A stretch of DNA of 64,000 bases from assembly GCF_014931565.1 (NCBI RefSeq), contig NZ_CP063353.1, positions 558,001-622,000 of the forward strand, read 5' to 3'. Shown here piece by piece: positions 1-7,542 of the stretch (its first letter is position 1; the number at the start of each line of letters is the position of its first letter). The position numbers and the translations under genes were made by a program. A model generated the notes under the pieces. That model ran no database searches. It saw nothing but the letters and a program-made list of their open reading frames with translations, and was not told the DNA's origin. This DNA is from Clostridium sp. 'deep sea'. GTDB lineage: Bacteria > Bacillota > UBA994 > PWPR01.

Positions 1-328
1 AAAAGCTCTCCGCTCTAAAAAAATACCCATCCTTAGCAAAATTGGTACTCTTTACTAAGCGCAAATATTTATGTAGATTCGAATGACTACTAAAGGTAGA
101 AAATCTAAAATTTTTAGATCCTCCTTCAGCATTAAAACCACACACTATAGCAATAGCCTCTAATAAAGTAGACTTTCCTGATCCATTATCGCCTATAATA
201 AATGTCACTGAATTATTAGTATTTAAATAATTTAAATTCTTAACTGCAGATAAGCTAAATGGATATGTACTATAATCACGTATTATTTCTTTCTTTAGTT
301 CTATGCCTTTTAAAAATATGTTATCCAT
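1..328 (-). CDS. AAA/ABC-type ATPase, N-terminal part (cut by window edge)
   Basis: The reading frame starts at an ATG at 328 and stays open to base 1, so only about 109 N-terminal residues are present. A Walker A motif, GDNGSGKST, sits at residues 46-54. It is followed by a segment ending DGYFFRAESF that resembles the single-domain predicted ATPases of the COG3910 group. These are soluble P-loop proteins of unclear role, not transporters with a known partner. The stretch between this start and the SPFH gene carries a terminator and a separate 20-bp inverted repeat, so the gene is probably transcribed on its own. The family call rests on the P-loop and its flanks only. Confidence 0.75.
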   Translation of the reverse strand, partial: MDNIFLKGIELKKEIIRDYSTYPFSLSAVKNLNYLNTNNSVTFIIGDNGSGKSTLLEAIAIVCGFNAEGGSKNFRFSTFSSHSNLHKYLRLVKSTNFAKDGYFFRAESF

Positions 329-381
329 AAAATCACCGAGTAATTACCTTCCTTTTTAATTTTAAGTCAAAAAGAGAAAAT

Positions 382-444
382 AAACAATAATATAACACAT
401 ATTCTTTTTTGTTTTATTTAGGAGTATGTGTTATATTATTGTTT
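382..444. repeat. Perfect 20-bp inverted repeat
   Basis: Arms at 382-401 and 425-444 are exact reverse complements (AAACAATAATATAACACATA) around a 23-nt T-rich loop. It lies between the SPFH terminator and the start of the ATPase gene. It is too long and too AT-rich for a normal intrinsic terminator. It could be a hairpin in the ATPase leader or a remnant of a small mobile element. Confidence 0.6.
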
Positions 445-460
445 TTAGTAATGTTTATTA

Positions 461-493
461 AAAAAGAGGAACCAAATTTTTGGCTCCTCTTTA
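461..493 (-). terminator. Intrinsic terminator of the SPFH/NfeD operon
   Basis: On the minus strand an AAAGAGGAGCCAAA / TTTGGTTCCTCTTT stem is followed by a T run. It starts about 10 bases after the stop codon of the SPFH gene. Confidence 0.75.
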
Positions 494-502
494 TAGATTT
501 GT

Positions 503-1507
503 TTATTTCTCTTCTAAATTTTCAACTAACTGTTCAACTACGCTTGCCTTTGAGTTATCTTTTTTTAAGACTTCACCCAACCCAGCTACATAGCTGTAAA
601 CACTTGCTAGTTCACTAGGCATAAATATTTTTGTTGCTTTACCTTCACCTAATGCAACCATAGACTTAAATGATTCTAAAGCTAGGTACTCTTTGCTAGG
701 ATTAGCTTCATTAATTAATTTAATAGCTTTTGCTTGCGCTTCTTTAACCTTTATAATAGCTTCAGCTTGACCAGATGCCTCAAGAATACGCTTTTCTCTT
801 TCGGCTTGAGCATGTAATATTTGTTGCTCTCTTTGACCTTCTGCTTTTAAGATAGCAGCTCGTTTTTGACCTTCAGCTCTTTGAATAGAAGACTCGCGTT
901 CACCTTCAGCACGTAAAATAGTTTCACGACGTTCACGTTCAGCACGCATCTGTTTTTCCATAGCTTCTTGAATATCACGAGGAGGCATAATGTTTTTAAG
1001 TTCAACTCTATTAACTTTAATACCCCATTTATCGGTAGCTTCATCTAAGATTGCACGTAACTTTGTATTAACAATGTCACGAGATGTTAGTGTTTCATCT
1101 AAGTCAAGTTCACCAATAATATTACGTAATGTTGTAGCAGTTAAATTCTCAATAGCAGAAATTGGGTTAGAAATTTCATAAATATACTTTACTGAATCTG
1201 TAATTTGAAAATATACAACTGTATCAATTTGCATTGTTACATTATCTTTGGTAATTACAGGCTGGGGTGGAAAGTCAATAACCTTCTCACGCATATCTAA
1301 CCTAGCTCTCATTCTATCAATAAATGGAACTAAAAAGTTAAGTCCACTACCCATATTTTTATGAAACTTACCAAGTCTTTCAACTATGCCTTCTTCTGAT
1401 TGGCGAACTATTTTAATACTTCCGCCTAAAATACTTAAAATCACTAAAACAAAAATCACACCAACAATTGAACCTATAAGACCATTTGCAGCTATAAAAC
1501 CTAACAC
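503..1507 (-). CDS. SPFH-domain (stomatin/paraslipin-like) membrane protein
   Basis: A 334-residue protein with one N-terminal membrane segment (about residues 6-30), an SPFH/band-7 domain (about 35-190) and a long charged Ala/Glu/Arg-rich coiled coil (about 190-270). That is the layout of the paraslipin/QmcA type. Family members form ring-like scaffolds in the membrane that organise proteases or lipid domains. The start is a GTG with a good AGGGGAG site upstream. An NfeD gene lies just upstream on the same strand, the usual genetic partner of this family, so the two probably act together in the membrane. An HflC-like name is possible, but no HflK partner is present. Confidence 0.88.
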   Translation of the reverse strand: MLGFIAANGLIGSIVGVIFVLVILSILGGSIKIVRQSEEGIVERLGKFHKNMGSGLNFLVPFIDRMRARLDMREKVIDFPPQPVITKDNVTMQIDTVVYFQITDSVKYIYEISNPISAIENLTATTLRNIIGELDLDETLTSRDIVNTKLRAILDEATDKWGIKVNRVELKNIMPPRDIQEAMEKQMRAERERRETILRAEGERESSIQRAEGQKRAAILKAEGQREQQILHAQAEREKRILEASGQAEAIIKVKEAQAKAIKLINEANPSKEYLALESFKSMVALGEGKATKIFMPSELASVYSYVAGLGEVLKKDNSKASVVEQLVENLEEK

Positions 1508-1596
1508 GTATAACTCCCCTTTTGATTAATTATATGTTATTCAACGTTTACCATGTTTATATAAAAGTAGACGCTAAAATTACACTACACATTAAG

Positions 1597-2037
1597 TTAT
1601 TGTAAAAGCTCTACAATAACCTTTACTCCTTCAACTCTTCTAATAACAACAATAGCATTTTTATTAATAACTTCGCCATTTAAGCTACGAGCACTCCAAA
1701 TATCTCCGTCTACTTTAACTTGACCCTTGCTATGCATGTTATCAATATCAATAATTACTAAGGCATTTTTGCCAATTACTCGATTTACGGCTGTATGGGC
1801 CTCTGTTTGAACAGGAAATAACCCTTGCATAAATGGTTTTAGTGTAAAGAAAAATAACACTGAAGATAATAAGAAAGCCGCTACTTGAATCCAAATAATT
1901 GGAGTTACTAGCGCTACTAACATTGCTAAAATAGAGCCAGCTGCTATAGTTATTAAAAAGAATCCAACGGTTATAAATTCACCCACAAGCATTACAATTG
2001 CTAAAACTAACCAAAATAGCCATGGCTCAAAAGGCAT
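1597..2037 (-). CDS. NfeD-family membrane protein
   Basis: A 146-residue protein with three to four closely packed hydrophobic segments in residues 1-75 and a C-terminal soluble beta domain (about 85-146) of the OB-fold NfeD type. This is the short NfeD form, lacking the ClpP-like protease domain. Short NfeD proteins are encoded next to SPFH/paraslipin genes and are thought to anchor or modulate the SPFH oligomer. The ATG is preceded by AAGGAGTGATAT, a strong ribosome site. The gene is first of a two-gene unit with the SPFH gene 89 bp downstream. Confidence 0.87.
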   Translation of the reverse strand: MPFEPWLFWLVLAIVMLVGEFITVGFFLITIAAGSILAMLVALVTPIIWIQVAAFLLSSVLFFFTLKPFMQGLFPVQTEAHTAVNRVIGKNALVIIDIDNMHSKGQVKVDGDIWSARSLNGEVINKNAIVVIRRVEGVKVIVELLQ

Positions 2038-2370
2038 ATTATATCACTCCTTAAGTAGATTATATATAATGCGCACAAATAACCAATACGGTCTTTGTTA
2101 TCATTAATTACTCATACGATGATTATATACCCCTTATTAAACAATCTAAAACATATTATAAAGCATTTTTTACAAAAAAATTGATTTTCTTTTTAATGTT
2201 TTGCGATATGTCTTTTTATAGTAATCTCAACATCTAGTATAATAATGAAAATATTGATTAATATATCCCACTTACTAATTTATAGATTATCAACACTCAT
2301 GCTAACACTCAAAGGTATTCAAGTCAATATATATAGTTAGATAAGGTTTTAATATTTTTTATTTATTATA

Positions 2371-2399
2371 TTGACATAATAATAATAGGATGTTATATT
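2371..2399 (+). promoter_or_regulatory. Strong sigma-A promoter facing an empty region
   Basis: TTGACA at 2371-2376, a 17-base spacer and TATATT at 2394-2399 give a near-consensus promoter on the plus strand. No protein gene follows on that strand; it points toward the 3' end of phoU. Confidence 0.6.
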
Positions 2400-2405
2400 A
2401 GATGT

Positions 2406-2585
2406 GCATTAAAGAAGACATTTGAATAATTTCGTAATTTCTTAACTACATAAAAAAAGTTATTTTTCATTTATGAAAAATAACATATATAATAGCTGTC
2501 CTGTCTGAGCACTTGTGTTATTTTCTATTTTAAGATTCACTGCATAGTCTTTTAGATTAACATCAAGTGCTCAGTGCTTTCTTTA
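2406..2585 (+). ncRNA. Candidate small RNA antisense-adjacent to the phoU 3' end
   Basis: A transcript from the promoter at 2371-2399 would begin near 2406. It would carry a 12-bp hairpin (2459-2470 / 2473-2484) and then a 10-bp stem, TGAGCACTTG (2506-2515) with CAAGTGCTCA (2564-2573), closing a 48-nt loop. No reading frame with a ribosome site is present; the longest after the promoter is a few codons. The end point is a guess. The region also serves as the 3' trailer of the pst operon on the other strand, so the hairpins may belong to that transcript instead. Confidence 0.3.
2452..2484 (-). terminator. Probable terminator of the pst-phoU operon
   Basis: On the minus strand a GTTATTTTTCAT / ATGAAAAATAAC stem with a 2-nt loop is followed by seven T residues. 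It lies about 115 bases past the phoU stop. The stem is AT-rich, so strength is uncertain. Confidence 0.5.
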
Positions 2586-2599
2586 AATTATATCCTATA

Positions 2600-3256
2600 T
2601 TACCACTTTGAGGGTGGTTTTTCTCCGGTACTAATATAATATACCCATTCTGCTATGTTAGTAGCATGATCCCCTATTCTTTCTAAATAAAGTGACACGA
2701 GCTGAAGCTGAGTTGCTTGTTCTATAATTGTAGGATTACTCATCATTAAAAGCAATAACTCTCTAAAAATTTGTTTATTTAAATCATCTATAAAATCATC
2801 TTTTTTGCCAATTTTTTTGGCTAAATCTACATCTTCCTCAATTAAAGCAGTTAGTGAATCATGTAACATTTCTATAGCCATACCAGCCATACGCGGAATG
2901 TCAATAAGTGGCTTTACTAATTTTTGCCCTTTTAAATTAATAGTTACCCTACTAATATCTACAGCATGATCAGCTATTCTCTCTAAGTCGGTAATGACTT
3001 TTAGTGTGGCTCCAATTAACCTTAAATCTTTTGCTAATGGTTGTTGGGTTGCCAGTAGTGTTAAACATTCTTGCTCTAACTGTGTTTCTAAATTATCTAT
3101 ATTATCATCATTGGCTATTATTTTTTGGGCTAAATCTATATCTAAACTAGCTAAAGCATTAACAGATTGCTGAATAGTTTCCTCTACTAATGTTCCCATT
3201 TTTAAAAGCCTTAGAAATAACTGCTTAAGTTTTTCGTGAAAAACATCTCTTGTCAT
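2600..3256 (-). CDS. phoU: Phosphate-signalling protein PhoU
   Basis: A 218-residue all-helical protein with the two repeated three-helix PhoU domains. Each carries the characteristic metal-site neighbourhood, seen here as ERIADHAVDISR (about 91-102) and ERIGDHATNIAEW (about 192-204). PhoU couples the Pst transporter to the sensor kinase and keeps the Pho response off when phosphate is plentiful. Length is normal for the family. It is the last gene of the pst operon, 15 bp after pstB. The region downstream carries a terminator-like hairpin and an opposing promoter. Confidence 0.95.
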   Translation of the reverse strand: MTRDVFHEKLKQLFLRLLKMGTLVEETIQQSVNALASLDIDLAQKIIANDDNIDNLETQLEQECLTLLATQQPLAKDLRLIGATLKVITDLERIADHAVDISRVTINLKGQKLVKPLIDIPRMAGMAIEMLHDSLTALIEEDVDLAKKIGKKDDFIDDLNKQIFRELLLLMMSNPTIIEQATQLQLVSLYLERIGDHATNIAEWVYYISTGEKPPSKW

Positions 3257-3271
3257 TTTATAACCACCTTT

Positions 3272-4030
3272 CTAACCAAATCTACCTGTAATATAGTCTT
3301 CAGTTCGTTGATCTTGGGGTGAAGTAAATATTTTACTGGTATTGTTCATTTCAACCATATAACCATTAAGGAAAAATGCAGTTTTAGAAGATACTCTAGC
3401 AGCCTGCTGCATATTATGGGTAACTATAATAACAGTGTAATTCTTTGCTAATTTTTGAATTAAATCTTCTAATTTTGCTGTTGCAATTGGGTCTAGTGCA
3501 GAAGTTGGTTCATCCATTAATAGTATTTGAGGTTCAACAGCTAAACTACGGGCTATCACTAACCTTTGTTGCTGGCCACCAGATAATCCAATTGCGTTTT
3601 TATATAATCTATCTTTAACTTCATCCCATAAATGGGCTTGCTGTAGGCTTAATTGAACAAATTCATTCAACTTGCTTTTACTTTTTATACCATGCACTCT
3701 AGGTCCATAAGCTACATTATCATAAATACTCATAGGAAATGGATTTGGTTTTTGAAATACCATGCCAATTTGTTTACGCAGCTTAGTTACATCTAAAGAA
3801 TCTTTGTATATGTCAATGCCATTTACTTCTATTAAACCCTGTACCCTACTATTCTCTTTGGTATCATTCATTCTGTTTATACATCTTAAAAATGTTGATT
3901 TACCACAGCCCGAAGGGCCAATTAAAGCGGTAACAGTTTTTGATTCAATATCTGCATTTATGTTTTGTAATGCTTGAAACTCTCCATAGTAAAAGTTTAA
4001 ATCTCTTATTTTAATTTGTGTTTTATTCAT
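3272..4030 (-). CDS. pstB: Phosphate ABC transporter ATP-binding protein PstB
   Basis: A 252-residue ABC ATPase with Walker [10 protein letters not shown] (about 38-46), signature LSGGQQQRL (about 149-157), Walker [12 protein letters not shown] (about 170-180) and a switch histidine in VTHN. The segment [15 protein letters not shown] is typical of PstB. It powers high-affinity phosphate import through PstC/PstA at the cytoplasmic face. It follows pstA by 2 bp and precedes phoU by 15 bp, so it is clearly cotranscribed. Length and motifs are complete. Confidence 0.97.
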   Translation of the reverse strand: MNKTQIKIRDLNFYYGEFQALQNINADIESKTVTALIGPSGCGKSTFLRCINRMNDTKENSRVQGLIEVNGIDIYKDSLDVTKLRKQIGMVFQKPNPFPMSIYDNVAYGPRVHGIKSKSKLNEFVQLSLQQAHLWDEVKDRLYKNAIGLSGGQQQRLVIARSLAVEPQILLMDEPTSALDPIATAKLEDLIQKLAKNYTVIIVTHNMQQAARVSSKTAFFLNGYMVEMNNTSKIFTSPQDQRTEDYITGRFG

Positions 4031-4032
4031 AA

Positions 4033-4851
4033 TTAACCTCTTCTTTTCGCTAAGCTTTGAAATAGATAAGCAAAACCATTAAGTGCTACTATTATAATTA
4101 GTAAAACAGTTGCCGTAGCATAAGCATTTTCAATAGATACACTTTCAGAAGATAAGATATATACATGTACTGGCATTGTTCTTCCTGAGTCAAAGATAGC
4201 CGATACTGAATTTAGGGTTGAACCAAACGTTAAAAACACCGCTGCTGTTTCTCCTATAATTCTTCCCATAGCTAAAATTACACCCGTTATAATGCCAGAT
4301 AAGGCAGCTGGAACAACTACTTTAACTATTGTTGTCCACTTACTAGCGCCTAAAGCTAAACTTGCATCTCTGTATGAATTTGGCACTGCTCTTATAGACT
4401 CCATAATGGTACGTGTTAATATTGGTAAGGCCATTAATGCCAAGGTAGCAGAGCCTGATAATAAGCTCCATGACCATCCAAATAGGGTAACAAACACATT
4501 AAAACCGAATAAACCAAATACTATAGAGGGTACCCCTGCAAGGGTTTCAATACCACTTACTAAAAGTCTCAATAAACGTCCTTTAGTAGCATACTCCTGT
4601 AGATAAATTGCCGCTGCAATACTGATAGGTACTGCTATTAATAAAGATGTTAATGTTAAATAAACAGTTGCCATAATAACATTGCTTATGCCACCACTTC
4701 TGCCCGCATCTATTGCTTTTTCACTTATAAATTTATAGTTAACGTATTCTAATCCACTTTTTAATACATGTGCAATTACTAAAAAGAGTGTCGCCATAAC
4801 TAAAAGAATACAAACCCAAGTTATTACATCCCATATTTTTATTTTATTCAT
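4033..4851 (-). CDS. pstA: Phosphate ABC transporter permease PstA
   Basis: A roughly 272-residue permease with six membrane segments and the binding-protein-dependent transport motif around [20 protein letters not shown], which contacts PstB. It forms the phosphate channel with PstC. I chose the ATG at 4851, which overlaps the pstC stop by a few bases; a GTG three codons upstream (4860) is possible. The overlap suggests translational coupling with pstC. Confidence 0.95.
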   Translation of the reverse strand: MNKIKIWDVITWVCILLVMATLFLVIAHVLKSGLEYVNYKFISEKAIDAGRSGGISNVIMATVYLTLTSLLIAVPISIAAAIYLQEYATKGRLLRLLVSGIETLAGVPSIVFGLFGFNVFVTLFGWSWSLLSGSATLALMALPILTRTIMESIRAVPNSYRDASLALGASKWTTIVKVVVPAALSGIITGVILAMGRIIGETAAVFLTFGSTLNSVSAIFDSGRTMPVHVYILSSESVSIENAYATATVLLIIIVALNGFAYLFQSLAKRRG

Positions 4852-5713
4852 AGTAAACACCAGCTACCTTTTTCATAATTTTGTTAATCACTATATTAAC
4901 AAAAATAATAATCATCATTAGTACTGCCCCACAGGCAAACAATGCCTGACGGTGTAAACCCCATGAGTAACCAATTTCAAGGGCTATATTTCCCGTTATA
5001 GTTCTAACAGGTTCTAACAATGAGGTTGGAAAAACCTTGGCATTACCTGTAACCATTAAAACTGCCATTGTTTCACCAATAGCTCTTCCAAAGCCTAGTA
5101 TGAGAGCTGTAATTATACCAGGAGATGCTGCTGGCATCACAACCTTAAAAATGGTATACCATTTATCTGCACCTAAAGCATATGATCCATCTCTAAATTC
5201 CTTAGGAACTGCCCTTAAAGCATCAGTAGATATTCTTACAACAGTTGGAAGTATCATTATTGCTAAAACTATTCCTCCTGCCAAAACGCTATATCCCTGT
5301 TGACTACCTAAATACTTTCTTATTGCAGGAACTAATACTACCAGTCCCCAAAAGCCATATATAACAGAAGGAATACCTGCTAAAAGATCAACAAAGCACT
5401 GAAAAATAGTAGCTAACCTCTTAGGGCTAATCTCAGCCAGATAAATTGCACTTAATACGGCAATTGGTCCTCCAATTATTAAGGCGCATATTGTTACTGC
5501 CCCCGTACCCACAATCATTTTTAAGATACCCAGCTTTATAATATCTGAATCTGGTGACCACTGGGTTCCAAACAAGAACTTTACTACACCATACTCTGTA
5601 AATATTCTCCACCCTGCTGCGACAATAGAAACGGTTATAGCTACTACGGCAATTGCCGACAAAGAGGCACATGCCAATAATATTATTTTTATAAACTTTT
5701 CTTTCTTATTCAT
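4844..5713 (-). CDS. pstC: Phosphate ABC transporter permease PstC
   Basis: A 289-residue membrane protein with six predicted membrane segments, a long periplasmic loop after the first, and the EAA-type loop DGSYALGADKWYTIFKVVMP. It is the second channel subunit of the Pst importer. It lies 132 bp after pstS, and that gap contains a perfect 28-bp palindrome that could shape relative expression. It overlaps pstA at its 3' end. Confidence 0.95.
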   Translation of the reverse strand: MNKKEKFIKIILLACASLSAIAVVAITVSIVAAGWRIFTEYGVVKFLFGTQWSPDSDIIKLGILKMIVGTGAVTICALIIGGPIAVLSAIYLAEISPKRLATIFQCFVDLLAGIPSVIYGFWGLVVLVPAIRKYLGSQQGYSVLAGGIVLAIMILPTVVRISTDALRAVPKEFRDGSYALGADKWYTIFKVVMPAASPGIITALILGFGRAIGETMAVLMVTGNAKVFPTSLLEPVRTITGNIALEIGYSWGLHRQALFACGAVLMMIIIFVNIVINKIMKKVAGVYYE

Positions 5714-5786
5714 GAGGAAACTCCCCTATAGTAAAATCTTTTATTTAATATGGTCTTTATAATTAGCATTTCGTTAATTAGTGTTA

Positions 5787-5814
5787 GGCAGTTAAAGTAA
5801 TTACTTTAACTGCC
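5787..5814. repeat. 28-bp perfect palindrome between pstS and pstC
   Basis: GGCAGTTAAAGTAA is followed directly by its exact reverse complement. In the minus-strand mRNA it would fold into a hairpin just after the pstS stop. There is no T run, so it resembles an intercistronic mRNA-stabilising or processing hairpin more than a terminator. Such hairpins often follow binding-protein genes in ABC operons. Confidence 0.55.
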
Positions 5815-5845
5815 ATTTATAAGGTAATTAAATTTAAGATAATTA

Positions 5846-7429
5846 TTATTTAACTGCAATTACTTTGGCTTTTTCACACAATTCTTGCCCCTTATCACTC
5901 AATGTAAACTCTATAAACCACTTAGCAAGGCCTTTGGCATTACCTTTTGTGGCATAGTTAAAAGGACGAGCTACTGGGTAAGTCTCTTTTAAGATATTGG
6001 CAACCGTAGCCTCTGCATTTTCAACTATAACAGCCTTTACATTTTTATCTAGAGAACCTAAAGATATATAACCAATAGCATTTTCATCATTTTGCACAGC
6101 GGCTTTAACAGCCCCCGTAGAGCCTTGAGTTACTAAAGATGAATCAAAGTCATTTTCTTTACCTAATACAATGTCCTTAAAAGCCCCCCTTGTTCCGGAG
6201 CTGGCTTCACGATTAATTGCATTAATAGGTTTATCTGCCCCACCAAGTTCATTCCAATTTTTTATTTCACCTGTAAATATCCCGGAGATTTGCTCTATAG
6301 TTAATTGTTTAATGCTATTATTTTTATGAACCACTATTGCAATTCCATCTTTTGCAATGACTACAGGTACTAATCCGTCTTCTAGCTCTTTGCCTTTCAT
6401 TTCACGTGATAAAGCACCAATATCAGCTGCACCACTTAAGGCTGCTGTACCACCAGCTGACGAGCCACCTCCCTGTACATTAACAGTAATATTGGGGTGA
6501 ATTTTTTCAAATTTTTCTTTTAGTAAGTCCGACAAAGGCTGAACTGATGTAGAACCAGCAATGGTTAACGTTCCAGTAACTTTATTAACCGGAATAAGGC
6601 CAAGTGTTTCAGCTAAAAATTGACCCTCTTGAGATAAAGCAAAATCAATAAACTCTTTAGCTAAACCCTTGGGGGTACCATTTGTAGCATAATTAAAGGG
6701 GCGCGATACAGGATATGAACCACTTACAATATTTTCTATAGTTGCCTCTATCCCATTAACCTTAACTGCTTTAACAGTTGAATCTATGGAAGCTAAGGAT
6801 ATATAACCAATGGCATTGGGGTCGGCTTTAACAGCAGCTTTAACAGCGCCAGTAGAGCCTTGGGTTACTAAGGTAGATTCAAAATCATTTTCTTTACCTA
6901 ATACAATGTCCTTAAAAGCCCCTCTTGTTCCAGAGCTGGCTTCACGATTAATTGCATTAATGGGCTTATCTGCTCCGCCAAGATCTTTCCAGCTTTTCAC
7001 TTCACCAGTAAAAATACTAGCTATTTGTGCTATTGTTAAATCGTTTACACTGTTAGACTCATGGGTAACAATGGCTATGCCATCTTTAGCAATAACAATA
7101 GGCTTAAGGCCACTGTTCAGCTCTTTACTCTTTAGCTCACGAGACAAAGCACCAATGCCTGCAGCACCACTTATAGCAGCTGTACCTCCAGCAGATGAAC
7201 CGCCACCCTGTACATTAACAGTGACATTAGCATGGTGTTTTTCAAATGCCTCTTTTAATAAGTCCGAAAATGGCTGAACAGACGTTGACCCAGCGGTAGT
7301 TAATGTTCCGCTTAACTCATTATTATTAGGTGGATTTTCATTAGCCGGTGTTGCTGCATTATTTGTGCAACCAGCAAAAATTACTAAAATACTTACAATT
7401 ATTAAAACCAAGTTAAAAATTCTTTTCAA
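5846..7429 (-). CDS. pstS: Double-domain phosphate-binding lipoprotein PstS
   Basis: A 527-residue lipoprotein, about twice the usual PstS length. A signal peptide ends in a lipobox with Cys21. Two phosphate-binding domains follow in tandem: residues 41 to about 284 and 286-527. Each opens with GTLT-AGSTSVQP and contains VQGGGSSAGGTAA, NREASSGTRGAF and VTQGSTGAVKAAV, the residues that wrap the phosphate. The repeat period is 245 residues (735 bp), with about 100 nt differing at only six positions, pointing to recent duplication or gene conversion. The protein should sit on the outer face of the membrane and feed PstCA. A terminator separates it from phoR upstream, so it likely has its own control. 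Confidence 0.93.
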   Translation of the reverse strand: MKRIFNLVLIIVSILVIFAGCTNNAATPANENPPNNNELSGTLTTAGSTSVQPFSDLLKEAFEKHHANVTVNVQGGGSSAGGTAAISGAAGIGALSRELKSKELNSGLKPIVIAKDGIAIVTHESNSVNDLTIAQIASIFTGEVKSWKDLGGADKPINAINREASSGTRGAFKDIVLGKENDFESTLVTQGSTGAVKAAVKADPNAIGYISLASIDSTVKAVKVNGIEATIENIVSGSYPVSRPFNYATNGTPKGLAKEFIDFALSQEGQFLAETLGLIPVNKVTGTLTIAGSTSVQPLSDLLKEKFEKIHPNITVNVQGGGSSAGGTAALSGAADIGALSREMKGKELEDGLVPVVIAKDGIAIVVHKNNSIKQLTIEQISGIFTGEIKNWNELGGADKPINAINREASSGTRGAFKDIVLGKENDFDSSLVTQGSTGAVKAAVQNDENAIGYISLGSLDKNVKAVIVENAEATVANILKETYPVARPFNYATKGNAKGLAKWFIEFTLSDKGQELCEKAKVIAVK

Positions 7430-7473
7430 TGTGATTCCTCCTAGATACTTTTTAAGTACAGCTTTAAAGTAAC

Positions 7474-7506
7474 AAAAACACTATCTACTTTGATGTAGAT
7501 AGTGTT
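7474..7506 (-). terminator. Terminator or attenuator between phoR and pstS
   Basis: On the minus strand AACACTATCTAC (7495-7506) pairs perfectly with GTAGATAGTGTT (7477-7488) and is followed by TTTTTGTT. It lies 37 bp after the phoR stop and 48 bp before the pstS start, so pstS mRNA needs either a promoter in that short gap or read-through. Confidence 0.75.
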
Positions 7507-7542
7507 AATTAAAAGTTAAGACATTGTAAAGATACTTATTTA

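Noticed and set aside
409-618. Plus-strand 69-codon frame before the SPFH gene
   Set aside because: It covers one arm of an inverted repeat and a terminator and runs antisense into the SPFH coding end.
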